Source: Ascarosepion bandense
Lineage: Eukaryota > Mollusca > Cephalopoda > Sepiida > Sepiidae
Reading direction: 5' to 3'
NCBI GenBank assembly: GCA_037127315.1
Contig: JBBBDQ010001453.1
Location: forward strand, 62,001-126,000
DNA length: 64,000 nt
The position numbers were made by a program, and so were the translations under genes. The notes beneath the pieces are model-generated. The model saw only the letters and a list, made by a program, of their open reading frames with translations. It was not told the origin of the DNA and did not search any database. This document shows, piece by piece, positions 10,101-21,393 of this stretch (position 1 is the first letter of the stretch; the number at the start of each line of letters is the position of its first letter).

Positions 10101-12795
10101 GTTGTTTGTTGATACTCCTCATTTTAGAAACTATTTACCAATTTCATTTGAATTAAATTTTATTCAATTGACCGGTTTTCTGATCTCACTTTCTCAAATT
10201 CATAATATTATATATATATTATAGTTGTTTGTTGATACTCCTCATTTTATTCACTCGACTGGTTTTCTGATCTCGCTTTCTCAAATTCACAATATTATAT
10301 ATATATTATAGTTGTTTGTTGATACTCCTCATTTTATTCACTCGACTGGTTTTCTGATCTCGCTTTCTCAAATTCACAATATGATATATATATTATAGTT
10401 GTTTGTTGATACTCCTCATTTTATTCACTGGACTGGTTTTCTGATCTCGCTTTCTCAAATTCACAATATTATATATATATATTATAGTTGCTTGTTGATA
10501 CTCCTCATTTTATTCACTCGACTGGTTTTCTGATCTCGCTTTCTCAAATTCACAATATTATATATATATTATAGTTGTTTGTTGATACTCCTCATTTTAT
10601 TCACTCGACTGGTTTTCTAATCTCACTTTCTCAAATTCACAATATTATATATATATTATAGTTGTTTGTTGATACTCCTCATTTTATTCACTCGACTGGT
10701 TTTCTGATCTCGCTTTCTCAAATTCACAATATTATATATATATTATAGTTGCTTGTTGATACTCCTCATTTTATTCACTTGACTGGTTTTCTAATATCGC
10801 TTTCTCAAATTCACAGTATTATATATATTATAGTTGTTTGTTGATACTCCTCATTTTATTCACTCGACTGGTTTTCTAATCTCACTTTCTCAAATTCACA
10901 ATATGATATATATATTATAGTTGTTTGTTGATACTCCTCATTTTATTCACTCGACTGGTTTTCTGATCTCGCTTTCTCAAATTCACAATATTATATATAT
11001 ATTATAGTTGCTTGTTGATACTCCTCATTTTATTCACTTGACTGGTTTTCTAATATCGCTTTCTCAAATTCACAGTATTATATATATTATAGTTGTTTGT
11101 TGATACTCCTCATTTTATTCACTCGACTGGTTTTCTGATCTCGCTTTCTCAAATTCACAATATTGTATATATATTATAGTTGTTTGTTGATACTCCTCAT
11201 TTTATTCACTCGACTGGTTTTCTGATCTCGCTTTCTCAAATTCACAATATGATATATATATTATAGTTGTTTGTTGATACTCCTCATTTTAGAAACTATT
11301 TACCAATTTCATTTGAATTAAATTTTATTCAATTGACCAGTTTTCTGATCTCGCTTTCTCAAATTCACAATATTATATATATATTATAGTTGTTTGTTGA
11401 TACTCCTCATTTTATTCACTCGACTGGTTTTCTGATCTTTCTCAAATTCACAATATTATATATATATTATAGTTGTTTGTTGATACTCCTCATTTTATTC
11501 ACTCGACTGGTTTTCTGATCTCACTTTCTCAAATTCACAATATTATATATATATTATAGTTGTTTGTTGATACTCCTCATTTTATTCACTCGACTGGTTT
11601 TCTGATCTCGCTTTCTCAAATTCACAATATTATATATATATTATAGTTGCTTGTTGATACTCCTCATTTTATTCACTTGACTGGTTTTCTAATCTCGCTT
11701 TCTCAAATTCACAGTATTATATATATTATAGTTGTTTGTTATACTCCTCATTTTATTCACTCGACTGGTTTTCTGATCTCGCTTTCTCAAATTCACAATA
11801 TTATATATATATTATAGTTGTTTGTTGATACTCCTCATTTTATTCACTTGACTGGTTTTCTGATCTCACTTTCTCAAATTCACAATATTATATATATATT
11901 ATAGTTCCTTGTTGATACTCCTCATTTTATTCACTTGACTGGTTTTCTAATCTCGCTTTCTAAAATTCACAGTATTATATATATTATAGTTGTTTGTTGA
12001 TACTCCTCATTTTATTCACTCGACTGGTTTTCTGATCTCGCTTTCTCAAATTCACAATATTATATATATATTATAGTTGTTTGTTGATACTCCTCATTTT
12101 AGAAACTATTTACCAATTTCATTTGAATTAAATTTTATTCAATTGACCAGTTTTCTGATCTTGCTTTCTCAAATTCACAATATTATATATATATTATAGT
12201 TGTTTGTTGATACTCCTCATTTTATTCACTCGACTGGTTTTCTGATCTCACTTTCTCAAATTCACAATATTATATATATATTATAGTTCCTTGTTGATAC
12301 TCCTCATTTTATTCACTTGACTGGTTTTCTAATCTCGCTTTCTAAAATTCACAGTATTATATATATTATAGTTGTTTGTTGATACTCCTCATTTTATTCA
12401 CTCGACTGGTTTTCTGATCTCGCTTTCTCAAATTCACAATATTATATATATATTATAGTTGTTTGTTGATACTCCTCATTTTATTCACTCGACTGGTTTT
12501 CTGATCTCGCTTTCTCAAATTCACAATATGATATATATATTATAGTTGTTTGTTGATACTCCTCATTTTATTCACTCAATTGGTTTTCTGATCTCGCTTT
12601 CTCAAATTCACAATATTATATATATATTATAGTTGTTTGTTGATACTCCTCATTTTATTCACTCGACTGGTTTTCTGATCTCGCTTTCTCAAATTCACAA
12701 TATTATATATATATTATAGTTGTTTGTTGATACTCCTCATTTTATTCACTTGACTGGTTTTCTGATCTCGCTTTCTCAAATTCACAATATTTGAC
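10101..12795. repeat. Minisatellite, about 30 units of ~87 bp
   Basis: The unit contains GTTGTTTGTTGATACTCCTC, then ATTCACTCGACTGGTTTTCT, then CTTTCTCAAATTCACAATAT and a TATATATATTATA spacer. Three units (near 10125, 11285 and 12095) are longer and carry an extra block (ACTATTTACCAATTTCATTT). These mark a higher-order pattern. Differences between units are mostly single bases and the length of the TA core. No reading frame is conserved. Confidence 0.95.
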
Positions 12796-13072
12796 AGCCT
12801 CTTTCAAAAAGAATATATTTACTTACTGGTTCATTCATTTATTGAGAAATATTTATGAACTTAATTCTCTCTGCTTTCATCAGCTTTTTTTTTGGTGCTG
12901 TTTTTTACTATTAGTTGACTATTAGTTTTTTTAATTATTTAAAAAATTAATTATAATATTTAAAAAAAATTATTTATAAAATTAATCTATTTATAAAATT
13001 ATAAACTTATTTACAAAATTATTATATTTATAAAAAAATATTATATTTATTCCAATAATTTTTTATTATTAG
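12796..13072. other. AT-rich spacer
   Basis: Poly-A/T-rich sequence with irregular repeats of TTTATAAAATTA. No gene or recognisable element seen. Confidence 0.7.
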
Positions 13073-13561
13073 GCTTACGGCCATATCACGTTGAATACAC
13101 CAGTTCTCACTTGATCACTGAAGTGAAGCAACGTTGAGCCTGGTCAGTACTTAGATGGGTGGTCGCTTGGGAATACCAGGTGTTGTAAGCGTTTAGTGAC
13201 AGATGTGTGTTGTGGTGCAGTGGATATTGGCTCGGAAAGAGAAATCGGTGAGCCGAGTTCAAATTCCAGTTGAATACCCTGCATTCACTTAAGCACTGGT
13301 AACTTGGGAAAAGTATTAATCCATCCCTTCCCTCCAGTTATGGCTTAAATAACAGGACAGGACTTGGGGACCCTGCCCTTAAAAAACAAATCCCAATGAA
13401 TCTTGATACTCGAAAAGAAAAAAAGTATTACTAGACACAAAACTTATATAAAAACAACAATAAATTGTTGAAAGAAAAAGGTATTACTAGCAATAAATAA
13501 ATAAAAAATTTAGTTGGCAATAAATGACATGCCGAGGTTGATATGCCATAAAACAAACCAA
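13073..13561 (+). mobile_element. Chimeric 5S rRNA-tRNA SINE (copy 1)
   Basis: The first 118 bp (13073-13190) are a 5S rRNA-like head with the internal control region (TTAGATGGGTGGTCGCTTGG, GGGAATACCAGGTG). From about 13203 a tRNA-like segment follows, closely related to the SINE-A head (GTTGTGGTGCAGTGGATATT; GAGCCGAGTTCAAATTCCAG). The 3' part is unique to this family (GGGGACCCTGCCCTTAAAAA; ...ATAAATTGTTGAAAGAAAAA) and ends in an ACAAACCAAC tail. Copies at 29611 and 63545 share the whole structure. The order 5S-tRNA-unique tail recalls DeuSINE-type organisation; family identity with those is not claimed. Confidence 0.9.
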
Positions 13562-13806
13562 CTTATATCGTCAAACATCATTTCCTTCAAATGTCTTGGG
13601 TGTGCAATTTCTGATAATTTGATAATAGTCTCACAACCTGAAGTTGCCAAGAAGAAATCAGTTATATTTTTTCCTCCAACTGATTTCAAATTCATCAGAT
13701 TTTTTGCTCTAGCTTTAGCTGCTAGACTCCAAAGCCATGCTTGTGTGTACTCATAATTATCAAGTGATAATTGTTCATTTGTTTCTTTAGATATCAGTGA
13801 TGCCAT
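13562..13806 (-). pseudogene. Possible Ty3/gypsy gag (capsid) fragment
   Basis: A minus-strand open frame of about 80 residues outside the SINE includes FFLATSGCETIIKLSEIAHP followed by KEMMFDDI, a pattern resembling the capsid region of Ty3/gypsy Gag. Its last residues come from the adjacent 5S-tRNA SINE. No zinc knuckle is visible. Assignment is from pattern only. Confidence 0.35.
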
Positions 13807-14194
13807 TGTTATGTAGCATAACTAACCCACAGGAAGTGGTAAGCACTCAACTACCTCAGGAGTAATATATGTAGTTATTTATACTCTTGCTGGTTTCCTA
13901 TGTAAATGAGTTGCCTAACAGTCTGTGTATAATATTGGGGCTATTGTACTGCCATTTTGTGAATAGGCTCTGGATTGTGCAGTCGTCTCACAAAGGGCCT
14001 CTCGATGTCATGATGAAGGGTACTGTTACAGATGTATCTCCAGATGATTCAATCCAGGTTATAAATGCATGCATCTCCTACTGTCATGACTGTCTTACTA
14101 TTAGTATTCAACAAAACACACTTCTATCTACACATGAACAAAACTAACTTGAACAAAATTATCAAATTGATCCTCAAAAAATAATCCCTATCTC

Positions 14195-14572
14195 AGTATA
14201 GACCTGATCAGTACCTTAAGTGTCATTACCAAATCTTTTGAAGATCACCTCAGTAGGAACAGTCTGTTGAGTGACAAGCAGTATAGATTTTGATGGGACC
14301 AATCCACTGCTGATATCCTGTCATTACTCACAGAATCTGTGAGACACGAGACAACAAATACATCTCAAGGATAATCACATTAGATATTTTAATAGCTTTT
14401 GACAAGGCTTAGCATAGAGGGTTAATGCACAAGCTTTATAGATATGAAATCACTGGAAGAGTCTTTTCAGTTAATGGGTAGGTTCCTGAAGGTAGTTGTT
14501 GTGGGGTAGTCATCCAAAGCCCTAGCAATCAATGAAGGTATTTGTGTCTCAGTCCATTTTCATTTACAATTA
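14195..14572 (+). pseudogene. Jockey-like LINE RT fragment
   Basis: Broken frames read as an RT finger/palm region: KSFEDHLSRNSLLSDKQYRF, then STADILSLLTESVRHE, a degenerate DKAFD-type block, and a degraded PQGS-type motif (NEGICVS). Stops and frameshifts are frequent. It is probably the same family as 3395-4245. Confidence 0.75.
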
Positions 14573-14585
14573 TTCACTTGGCAAT

Positions 14586-14896
14586 CAGTAAGTTAAGTGC
14601 CATATGTGAAACACGCTTGGGCGATCATGTCTCGAAGGAGACATGACTGACTGGGCAGAAGATTATCCCGCAGTAGGTTGCCATTGCTTTCTGCGGTAGA
14701 CTGGTTGCCGACCAAGGCTATAGAACCCAATCTATCCTGTTATTTGACCCATAACTGGAAGGAAGAAACGGATTAATATCTTTCCCAAGAGTATTTGTGT
14801 GTAAGTGAATGCAATGAATTCAACTGGAATTCGAACTCGGTTCCCTGATTTTTCGTTCCGAGGCGATATCCACTGCACCACAATGCACATCCAACG
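14586..14896 (-). mobile_element. SINE-A, full length with 11-bp target duplication
   Basis: Complete tRNA-headed SINE on the minus strand. The 11-mer CACTTGGCAAT occurs on both sides (14575-14585 and 14897-14907), which fixes the boundaries. The tRNA-like head shows the B-box-like GAGTTCGAATTCC type sequence, and the body hairpin is intact except for one loop change. Confidence 0.92.
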
Positions 14897-14949
14897 CACT
14901 TGGCAATAAATACTAAAAAATAGTATGAAATACATCATTTTCTTAAAAT

Positions 14950-15490
14950 ACATCTTTATACAGGATGAATATCATTGCTAAAAAATGTACGCATATTCCT
15001 AAGACATAAATACAGTATGGAAACCAGTAATACAGAGTGCTAGAGAAAGGCAACAATAATGACAAATTGTGTTATGAGCTCTGGTAAAAAATGGTTATGA
15101 GATACTAAGTTCCAAAAATTAACTGATATCCTCATCCTGCAGTAGATAATAGTAGTTGGTTGAAGTAATCCAGTGACTTGACCCAAAGAGTTGTGAGTTC
15201 AATACCTGGCCACAGCAAAGGCTAACAAAAACTTGGAGTATTGACTTATTTAAGAGAAACAACTGGAACTGAGATATCCTAAAAAGGCATGTCACATGGA
15301 ACTAGAACAATCTACTCCAGTTGCTGAAATAAAGAGTTCAGTTTGAAATTTGACATTCCAACATAAATCTTCATGAAGAAGGACTGAGAGTACAACAGCT
15401 GAAACGTCATGAATATGACAATAAAGATGAGGACAGCAGTCCGAACAATGTAAATAATGTAAATAATTACAATACCTCATCTCATATATA
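14950..15490 (+). mobile_element. SINE-C with shared 5' extension
   Basis: The tRNA-like head (about 15140-15230) ends with a B-box-like GAGTTCAATACC. The body ends with a CTGAA-like block, ACAGCTGAAACGTC and the tail GAACAATGTAAATAATGTAA. The first 190 bp (with CTCTGGTAAAAAATG) are shared with 28780-29020, so the mobile unit may be longer than the SINE proper. Confidence 0.65.
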
Positions 15491-15535
15491 TATATATATA
15501 ATATCAGACAGATTTTAGTCAACAATACAATAATC

Positions 15536-15665
15536 CTCACTCATACACACAGTAAAAAGAACCTTCAGATATTGGAGGCCATCTACATTAAATCCAAGCA
15601 ACCCACACTTAATAAAATCACATTTAAATCTGGTCATAACACATTACATTGCATTTGAATATGTG
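15536..15665 (+). pseudogene. Penelope-like element, C-terminal GIY-YIG-side fragment
   Basis: The frame from about 15539 reads HSKKNLQILEAIYIKSKQPT and then LNKITF before a stop. This is the typical C-terminal end of RT/GIY-YIG proteins (EALYIKxxxPxLN). A second copy with the same end is at 56933-57062. Upstream domains are missing. Confidence 0.6.
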
Positions 15666-15806
15666 GTTCTGTTATCATTTCAAGCTCTCACGCGGTGTGA
15701 CGTCATAGAACCGCATTTGCAATAACTGATTTTACCGTTGAATGGTAAAATCAGTTCTTGCAAATCGCCTGAAGACACCACATGGTAGAGGCCTAGGTTG
15801 CGTAAT

Positions 15807-16175
15807 AACTTGTTTATCAATTGGAGTAGATAGATTGAACTATCACCTGGTTCACCCTCCACCCACATCTATTGAACAGGTGTAGAGGCTCATCCCTTGT
15901 TCCATGTTTAGCATGTGGTTTCCGGCTTTCTCTTTTCCAATCTTTTCACTTTTCTTTTTTGTTTATTTTTTTTTTCAATTGGAGTAGATAGACTGAACTA
16001 TCGCCCGGTTCACACTCCACCCACGTCTATTGAACAGGTGTAGAGGCTCATCCCGTGTTCCCTGTTTAGGACATGGTTTCCGGCTTTCTCTTTTCCAGTC
16101 TATTCACTCTTATGTAACCCCCTTCACACCAGTGGCCTTACCGCCTTGCTTGGGGTGATATGATTAAAAAAAAAA
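15807..16175 (+). mobile_element. SINE-B, dimeric SINE with LINE-like tail
   Basis: Two monomers (15815-15950 and 15977-16100) each contain CAATTGGAGTAGATAGA, a GGTTCACxCTCCACCCAC box and GAACAGGTGTAGAGGCTCAT, separated by a T-rich linker. The tail reads CGCCTTGCTTGGGGTGATAT and then poly-A. Confidence 0.8.
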
Positions 16176-16286
16176 ATGAAGAATATTCAAAAGTTCTACA
16201 ATAAAATTGTATTGAACACTTTTTAATACAAATGTGCACTGGTCTAATTTTATTATGACCAAAAACTAAAAAACTAAGTAATTAAG

Positions 16287-16289
<3 letters not shown>

Positions 16290-16331
<42 letters not shown>
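16290..16331. repeat. (TA)n microsatellite
   Basis: About 20 TA repeats bordering the hammerhead end of the next element. Confidence 0.95.
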
Positions 16332-16333
<2 letters not shown>

Positions 16334-16470
16334 TCATCCACATACAAGCCCGTTTTACTGTATCACAGCTCATCAGTGTGGCTAGACATATCCACTTGCT
16401 TCTGGCCGGGATTGAAACTCAACCGATTTGGTGTCAGTCGGAGTCTCTACTCCCTAAGCCATCGGTGCAT
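16332..16470 (-). mobile_element. tRNA-like plus hammerhead element (retrozyme-like), single unit
   Basis: Reading the minus strand, a tRNA-like region shows an A box (TGGCTTAGGGA, 16461-16451) and a B-box-like AGTTTCAATCC (16419-16409). About 30 nt further on lies the hammerhead motif. The same arrangement is tandemly duplicated at 53607-54200. The sequence upstream of the tRNA part differs from that locus. Confidence 0.65.
16338..16381 (-). ncRNA. Hammerhead ribozyme-like motif, G12 mutated
   Basis: CTGATGA is at 16376-16370 on the minus strand. Helix II is GCTGTGATACAGT. The expected GAAA is AAAA (16356-16353), so the G12 catalytic position is lost. Helix III is AC/GT, closing GGGCTT, with A as residue 17. 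Helix I is perfect: CCACA (16381-16377) pairs with TGTGG (16342-16338). Probably inactive. Confidence 0.6.
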
Positions 16471-16475
16471 GGCAT

Positions 16476-16645
16476 CAGAAAAGGGAAATTTTAACGTCTT
16501 GTATATATAAGCAGTGTATACAGATGCCAGTAACCGAGAGAATTCAATTCATTTCTGAAGAGTCACGCATATTTATATACACAAATAAAATAACATGTTT
16601 TTATTATTTACCAATTAACAGAGCACTTACATACACAGGAAAAGA

Positions 16646-16679
<34 letters not shown>

Positions 16680-17194
16680 TTATATAAATATACAAATATA
16701 ATATGAGAGCAAACACAATATTCTGTTTCTAACAATCTGTATGTATATGTACTTGTAAAATCTACGATATTAATGTAATATTAATTTTTTTCAACATATG
16801 TATATGTGTGCTCTTGTAAAATCTGGAATGTTAATGAGCTATCACCCTATCGGCTTTTCATACAACTCATTAGATTTGTGACTTAATTACTGCATTGTAT
16901 AAAACCAACAGCAATTATTGAACTTGATTAGGACATGTCTATAAAGGAAAGACTAATGAATCATTCCCAAGAATCAGCTAAATATAAGTAATGACAAGAG
17001 ATCAATAACAAATTAATAATCCCAATTAGAAGCAAGTGTTAATTAAGTATCAATACAAAAACAATAATTAGATAAGTTTTGTTATAATATACACTTGGGA
17101 TATGAAGACAAAAAAAGTATATGTAAGTGCAGAAATGTAGGTATGCTATTCTATTTAAGTTCAGCATTGCTTGGATGGTTTGTTATTTTGTGAT
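16476..17194. other. Intergenic, microsatellite and unclassified
   Basis: Contains a GT repeat (16647-16678) and AT-rich unique sequence. No gene or known element seen. Confidence 0.6.
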
Positions 17195-17880
17195 TGGATT
17201 GTTGACAGATATCTATTAATTGATTAGTTAAGGAGTATTTACTAATGGATTATTTAACAAGTATTTACTAATAGATGGTGAGCAGATATTTTGTAATGAA
17301 GTAGTTAACAACTATTTAATATTGGATTGGTTAACTAGTAGTTATTAATGGATTGATTAACAGGTATTGACTAATGGATTAGCAGGTTTTAATGAATTAT
17401 TTAACAAGTGTTTAGCATTTGATTTGGTTAAAAGGTATTTACCAATAGATCAGTTAACAGGTTTTTACTAATGGATTAACTAAGAAGCATTTATTGATAG
17501 ATTGGTTAGCAGACATGTATAAATGGATTAGTTAACAAGTATTTAATATTACATTTGTTAAAAGTACTTACTAAAGGTTTGTTTAACCTGTATCGACTAA
17601 GGTTTTTTTTTAACAAGCACTTAGTATTGTATTGGTTAAAAGGTATTTATTAATAGATTGATTAATAAGTATTTACTAATGGATCTGTTAGCAGGTGTTT
17701 ATTAATGGATTAGTTAACAAGTACTTAATATTGTTAAAAAATATTTACTAATGGATTAAATAACAAGTATGTATTTATGGAGTGCTTAGCAGGTATTTAT
17801 TAATGGTTGATTAACAAGTATTTACTAATGGATTGATTAAAAGGTATTTATTAAATGATTGGTTAGTCTTGTACAAGGTC
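17195..17880. repeat. Degenerate tandem repeat, ~28-bp units
   Basis: Loosely repeated phrase TTAACAAGTATTTACTAATGGA, with many indels and substitutions. About 24 units can be followed by eye; the register drifts. Confidence 0.75.
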
Positions 17881-18004
17881 ACAAGTACTGCATCAGTGGG
17901 GGCTTAGAATATACTGTGTTCCCTGTCCTCCATGTTTCTAACCAAGAAAATTTGAAAAAAACAGATATGTAGATGATATGATGGATATTGCCACTAAATA
18001 AGAA

Positions 18005-18122
18005 ATTGAATAATTCAAATTCCAGTCAAGTTCATTACGTTCACTTATGTACAAATAGCCCTGGGGAAGGTATAAATCCATCTTTTATCCCACCAGTTAT
18101 GGGTTAATTAGTAAGACTTGTA
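18005..18122 (+). mobile_element. SINE-A fragment
   Basis: Matches the SINE-A segment from the B-box region through ATGGGTTAA (TTCAAATTCCAGTCAAGTTC; CAGTTATGGGTTAATTA). It is truncated on both sides. Confidence 0.65.
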
Positions 18123-18185
18123 TCAAAATGGCATACAAAATATTTAAATTTCAGTATTAACCTATAAGGCGTGATATGCTGCTAA

Positions 18186-18390
18186 AAAAAGACAATGAAC
18201 AAACAACCCACCTTTAAAAATTTACCACTACAATTAAAAAAACTTTTTAGTAGAGATGTTCCATTTAATGATTATCTTGGTAATAACTACATCCAAAATG
18301 TTAGCACTGTCATGGGGAGCTCTTTAGCCCCCATACTTTCTAACTTTATATGGCGTATCTTCAAAATAAGATACTTATTGAATTAAATAG
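18186..18390 (+). pseudogene. Penelope-like RT fragment
   Basis: A short frame contains NVSTVMGSSLAPILSNFIW, matching RT motif B of Penelope-like elements (xGxxMGSxLxPxLANxFM). It is cut off on both sides, and the next SINE starts 19 bp later. Confidence 0.5.
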
Positions 18391-18408
18391 ACATACTTTT
18401 TATGTAAA

Positions 18409-18964
18409 GTACATATCGGAACTAGAAATCAGGGAGCCGAGTTTGAATTCCAGTTGAATTCATTGCATTCACTTGTGCACAAATACCCTTGGGAAAGGTA
18501 TTAATCCGTCTCTTCCCTCCAGCTATGGGTTAAATAACAGGACAGATTGGGTTCTATAGCCTTAGTCGGCAACCAGTCTACCACAGAAAGCAATGGCAAC
18601 CTACTGCGGGATAATCTTTTGCCCAGTCAGTCATGTCTCTTTCGAGACATAATTGCTCAAGCGTGTGTCACGTATGGCATTTAACTGACTGACTGAATAT
18701 AATAGTTGGAAACATAATTAAAACTTCTATTGGGCATAAAGTGGGGATCAGTTTATTACTTCATAACAATATAAAACTGAACCCCCACTAATTACTAAAT
18801 AATATAATACATCTCTTCCCCCTCTAGCTATGAGTCAAATAATAGGACAGATTGGGTTCTATAGCCTTGGCTGGCAGCCAGTCTACTGCAGAAATCAATG
18901 GTAACCTACTGCGGGATAATCTTTGACCAGTCAGTCATGTCTCTTTTGAGACATGATTGCCCAA
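18409..18964 (+). mobile_element. Composite SINE-A (head-body-palindrome-body)
   Basis: The head is 5'-truncated. The first body ends near 18700, a linker carries the palindrome at 18740-18789, and a second body runs to 18964. This is the third independent copy of the composite arrangement and lacks the LTR found in the 5.3 kb copy. Confidence 0.8.
18740..18789. repeat. 51-bp palindromic mini-element (one base shorter)
   Basis: The ends are AGTGGGGATCAGTTT and its near complement (AAACTGAACCCCCACT). It lies between two SINE-A bodies. Confidence 0.8.
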
Positions 18965-18968
18965 TGAA

Positions 18969-19080
18969 TTAATTGCACATTGCGACACGGAAATTTCTAT
19001 GTTTCGAGATAGATTCACATCATCAGGCAATGTTGATATTGGTTGTGCAGATGATTTCAGGTTGCAATGTACAATTAATT
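18969..19080 (-). ncRNA. Hammerhead-like motif at a retroelement end, degenerate helix II
   Basis: On the minus strand CTGATGA is at 19026-19020 and GAAAC at 19005-19001. Helix III ACAU/GUGU is followed by C17 at 18984. Helix I is a perfect 7 bp (ACATTGC at 19033-19027 with GCAATGT at 18983-18977). The weak point is helix II, which has mismatches. A longer 16-bp copy of the helix I strand (ATTAATTGTACATTGC, 19079-19064) could pair instead. Confidence 0.5.
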
Positions 19081-19082
19081 CA

Positions 19083-19114
<32 letters not shown>

Positions 19115-19625
19115 CTGTGCATTCAGGCAGTAATGTCTCCTTTATGAAAGAGTTATTAAAGATTGCAGACAGGGTATTATGGTTAATTTTTTTATATAAT
19201 TTTTTATGTGATTTTATAATTTTTCTTTTCAGAACATAGATTATATAAAAATTGTCTGAATGTCTTATTTATCCAAGCATTTTCAGATATACTTTTAGTC
19301 ATTATCAAGGACGAATTTTATTTTACTTTAACTGAATATATAAACTGTTTATTTAAATATGTAGAGTGATAGTCATGTTTTATATTCCAAAAACAGTAAG
19401 CCTATTTTTGCCATGTTCATAGTTGTTATTATTAAGTGTTGGAAGTTTCTTTTTTATTAATAATCCTTCCATTATTTTTTGGCCTTTTAAACACGCAAAT
19501 GATGCTATTATTTGTAGTGTCAATGAATATGCTACAGATAGAGTTTGATAGATCTACATGTGGATTTAAATGTGATTGAATTGAGTTATGGGCACAGAGA
19601 TGCAACATAAATAATTATATTGGTA

Positions 19626-20342
19626 CTAGCAGGATAGCCTGGCATTGCTCGGGTGTAATGAAAGCTTTAAAACTAATCCATGGTTCTGGAGCTCAGACGC
19701 TTTGGACGTTGGCACAAAAGACTAAAAAGCAATAGTTGTTTCCAGTTAAAGCAAAACCGTAGACTGAAAGAAAAATGAATGGATGTAAGTCAAATTTTGA
19801 TTTCCTGGTATCGATATCAAATAAGTTTTTTTGCATCGTAAACTGAATTTTGAAGTCTAAATAAGTCCTCTGAGTAAATGGTATCATGGCTGAGACTAAG
19901 AACTACAATTATACCTACTTAGAGCCAAACCCAAAGCAAAACCTAAAATAAAAGGGCTGAAAAAATACAGACATACAGCAGATAAACAGACAAACACACA
20001 CACAAACATCTTGCTTTTTATATATATATATATATATATATTATCAATTTTCTGCACTATTGTAAGAACTGCAACTTTGAAACTTCTGAATATTGTTTCT
20101 TATATCTTTGTCTATGAGTGTGTCAAATTTGATTAAAATCGAACCACTCCTTCTATAACCCAATTTTTTTGATTATCAATTTTTAATATTATCAGGGGTA
20201 CTTGACACAAAACCTAGCTAAGAACACTTTCAGACGCTTATAATACAACTGTGTAAATTTTCAAGAAAATTGGTTCAGCCATTTCAGTGTCTATAAGTAA
20301 CACACACACACACACAAAGTTCCATTTATAAATAAGTTTAGA
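19626..20342 (-). mobile_element. Non-autonomous Helitron (family 1), long form
   Basis: The 5' TC...TAAACTTATTTATAAATG is at 20342 and the 3' CTAG at 19626 on the minus strand. It has an extra internal block relative to the 553-bp form (containing GTTGTTTCCAGTTAAAGC on plus). That block is also present in the copies at 27653, 44862 and 58120. Confidence 0.85.
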
Positions 20343-20599
20343 TACCACAACTTATTTAACAAGATGTTAAATAAGTTGTGGTATAAAAATATAATTATTT
20401 ATGAACATGGATTGATCCAGAACACATTTGGACAATTTTTACATAATTTATGTCCTGAAAAAAAAAAATTATATGATTGCCTGAAAAATTATATAAAAAA
20501 CTTAACCATAACACCTTGTCTGTATAGGTAGGTATAGATGGAATAAAGTTCCATATCCAAAAAATACTATTCTTAAAAAAAGTGCTCAATACAAAGTAG

Positions 20600-20870
20600 A
20601 GCAAATAATATTCATTTAGAATTTATAACATAAATATGTAATAATATTACTACAAAAGTAGCTATTTTGTTTTGACACTACTCGTGTCTTATCAAGTGAT
20701 GATGCTGATTTCAAGTTGAGGAGTTTTAAAAGGTTCAAAACTAGCCAAACTTCCTAAATCAGGGAGACATTGTTACGTAGTCAGTGGTGGCCAATCAAAA
20801 TATAATTAATTTCTAGTTTTAGGAACATAAGAATAGACTCTAAAATATAATTTATTGGGGCATTAATGTT
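20600..20870 (-). repeat. Dispersed repeat ending in stem-GAAAC-like motif
   Basis: The reverse complement matches 60940-61170 along about 200 bp (AAAATAGCTACTTTTGTA; TCCCTGATT). It contains GACAC/GTGTC arms followed by AAAAC, a layout like a degenerate hammerhead helix II plus GAAAC, with the CUGAUGA box poorly kept. Confidence 0.55.
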
Positions 20871-20872
20871 AA

Positions 20873-21393
20873 TCTCTCTATATAAAAGGCAATCTGTGAG
20901 TCTGTGTATGACTGTTCCCTATGCACGCCTACATTTTTTAAGCTATGCCATTCAAACTTTCTAGGGACACATATCTACAGGGAAGCCAGGTCAACACATA
21001 CTTTTTCAGTTTTAAGTTCAGCAATTTTCCCATTTGCATTTTTTGGCCAATGGACATGATTGTTTGCATTTGCTCCGTAAAACATCTAAGATCTAAGATG
21101 GTTGCTGAATTACGTCACAGAAATCAAATCACACGTGTCAAATGTGATTAAAATATTTTTTTATTAAAAAAAAAATGAGCCTTTAGATTTAATTTTTAAT
21201 CCGACGTTTTAAAAATTCATTTAGTCAACAAAAAAAAGTGAATATTTTTTTCTGTAATTTTGAAACAAAAGAAATATTTTTAAAAAAAAGTGTTTTTTCA
21301 AACAAAAACAAAATATGTAAAATAAAAAGTGGCATCTTCTCCTACTACTAAAATCTTTTGAGTTGCACGGGCAACGCCGGGTTATGATGCTAG
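20873..21393 (+). mobile_element. Non-autonomous Helitron (family 2)
   Basis: It begins TCTCTCTATATAAAAGGCAA after an A and ends CACGGGCAACGCCGGGTTAT...GCTAG before a T, with a short imperfect hairpin near the 3' end. The interior differs from family 1 and carries GTCTGTGTATGACTG near the 5' end. Confidence 0.75.

Noticed and set aside
10101..12795. CRISPR-like regular repeats
   Set aside because: No unique spacers: the whole ~87-bp unit repeats, so it is a minisatellite in animal DNA.
13073..13190. Functional 5S rRNA gene
   Set aside because: It is fused to a tRNA-like segment and a SINE tail, is diverged, and recurs in the same context; a 5S-derived SINE head.
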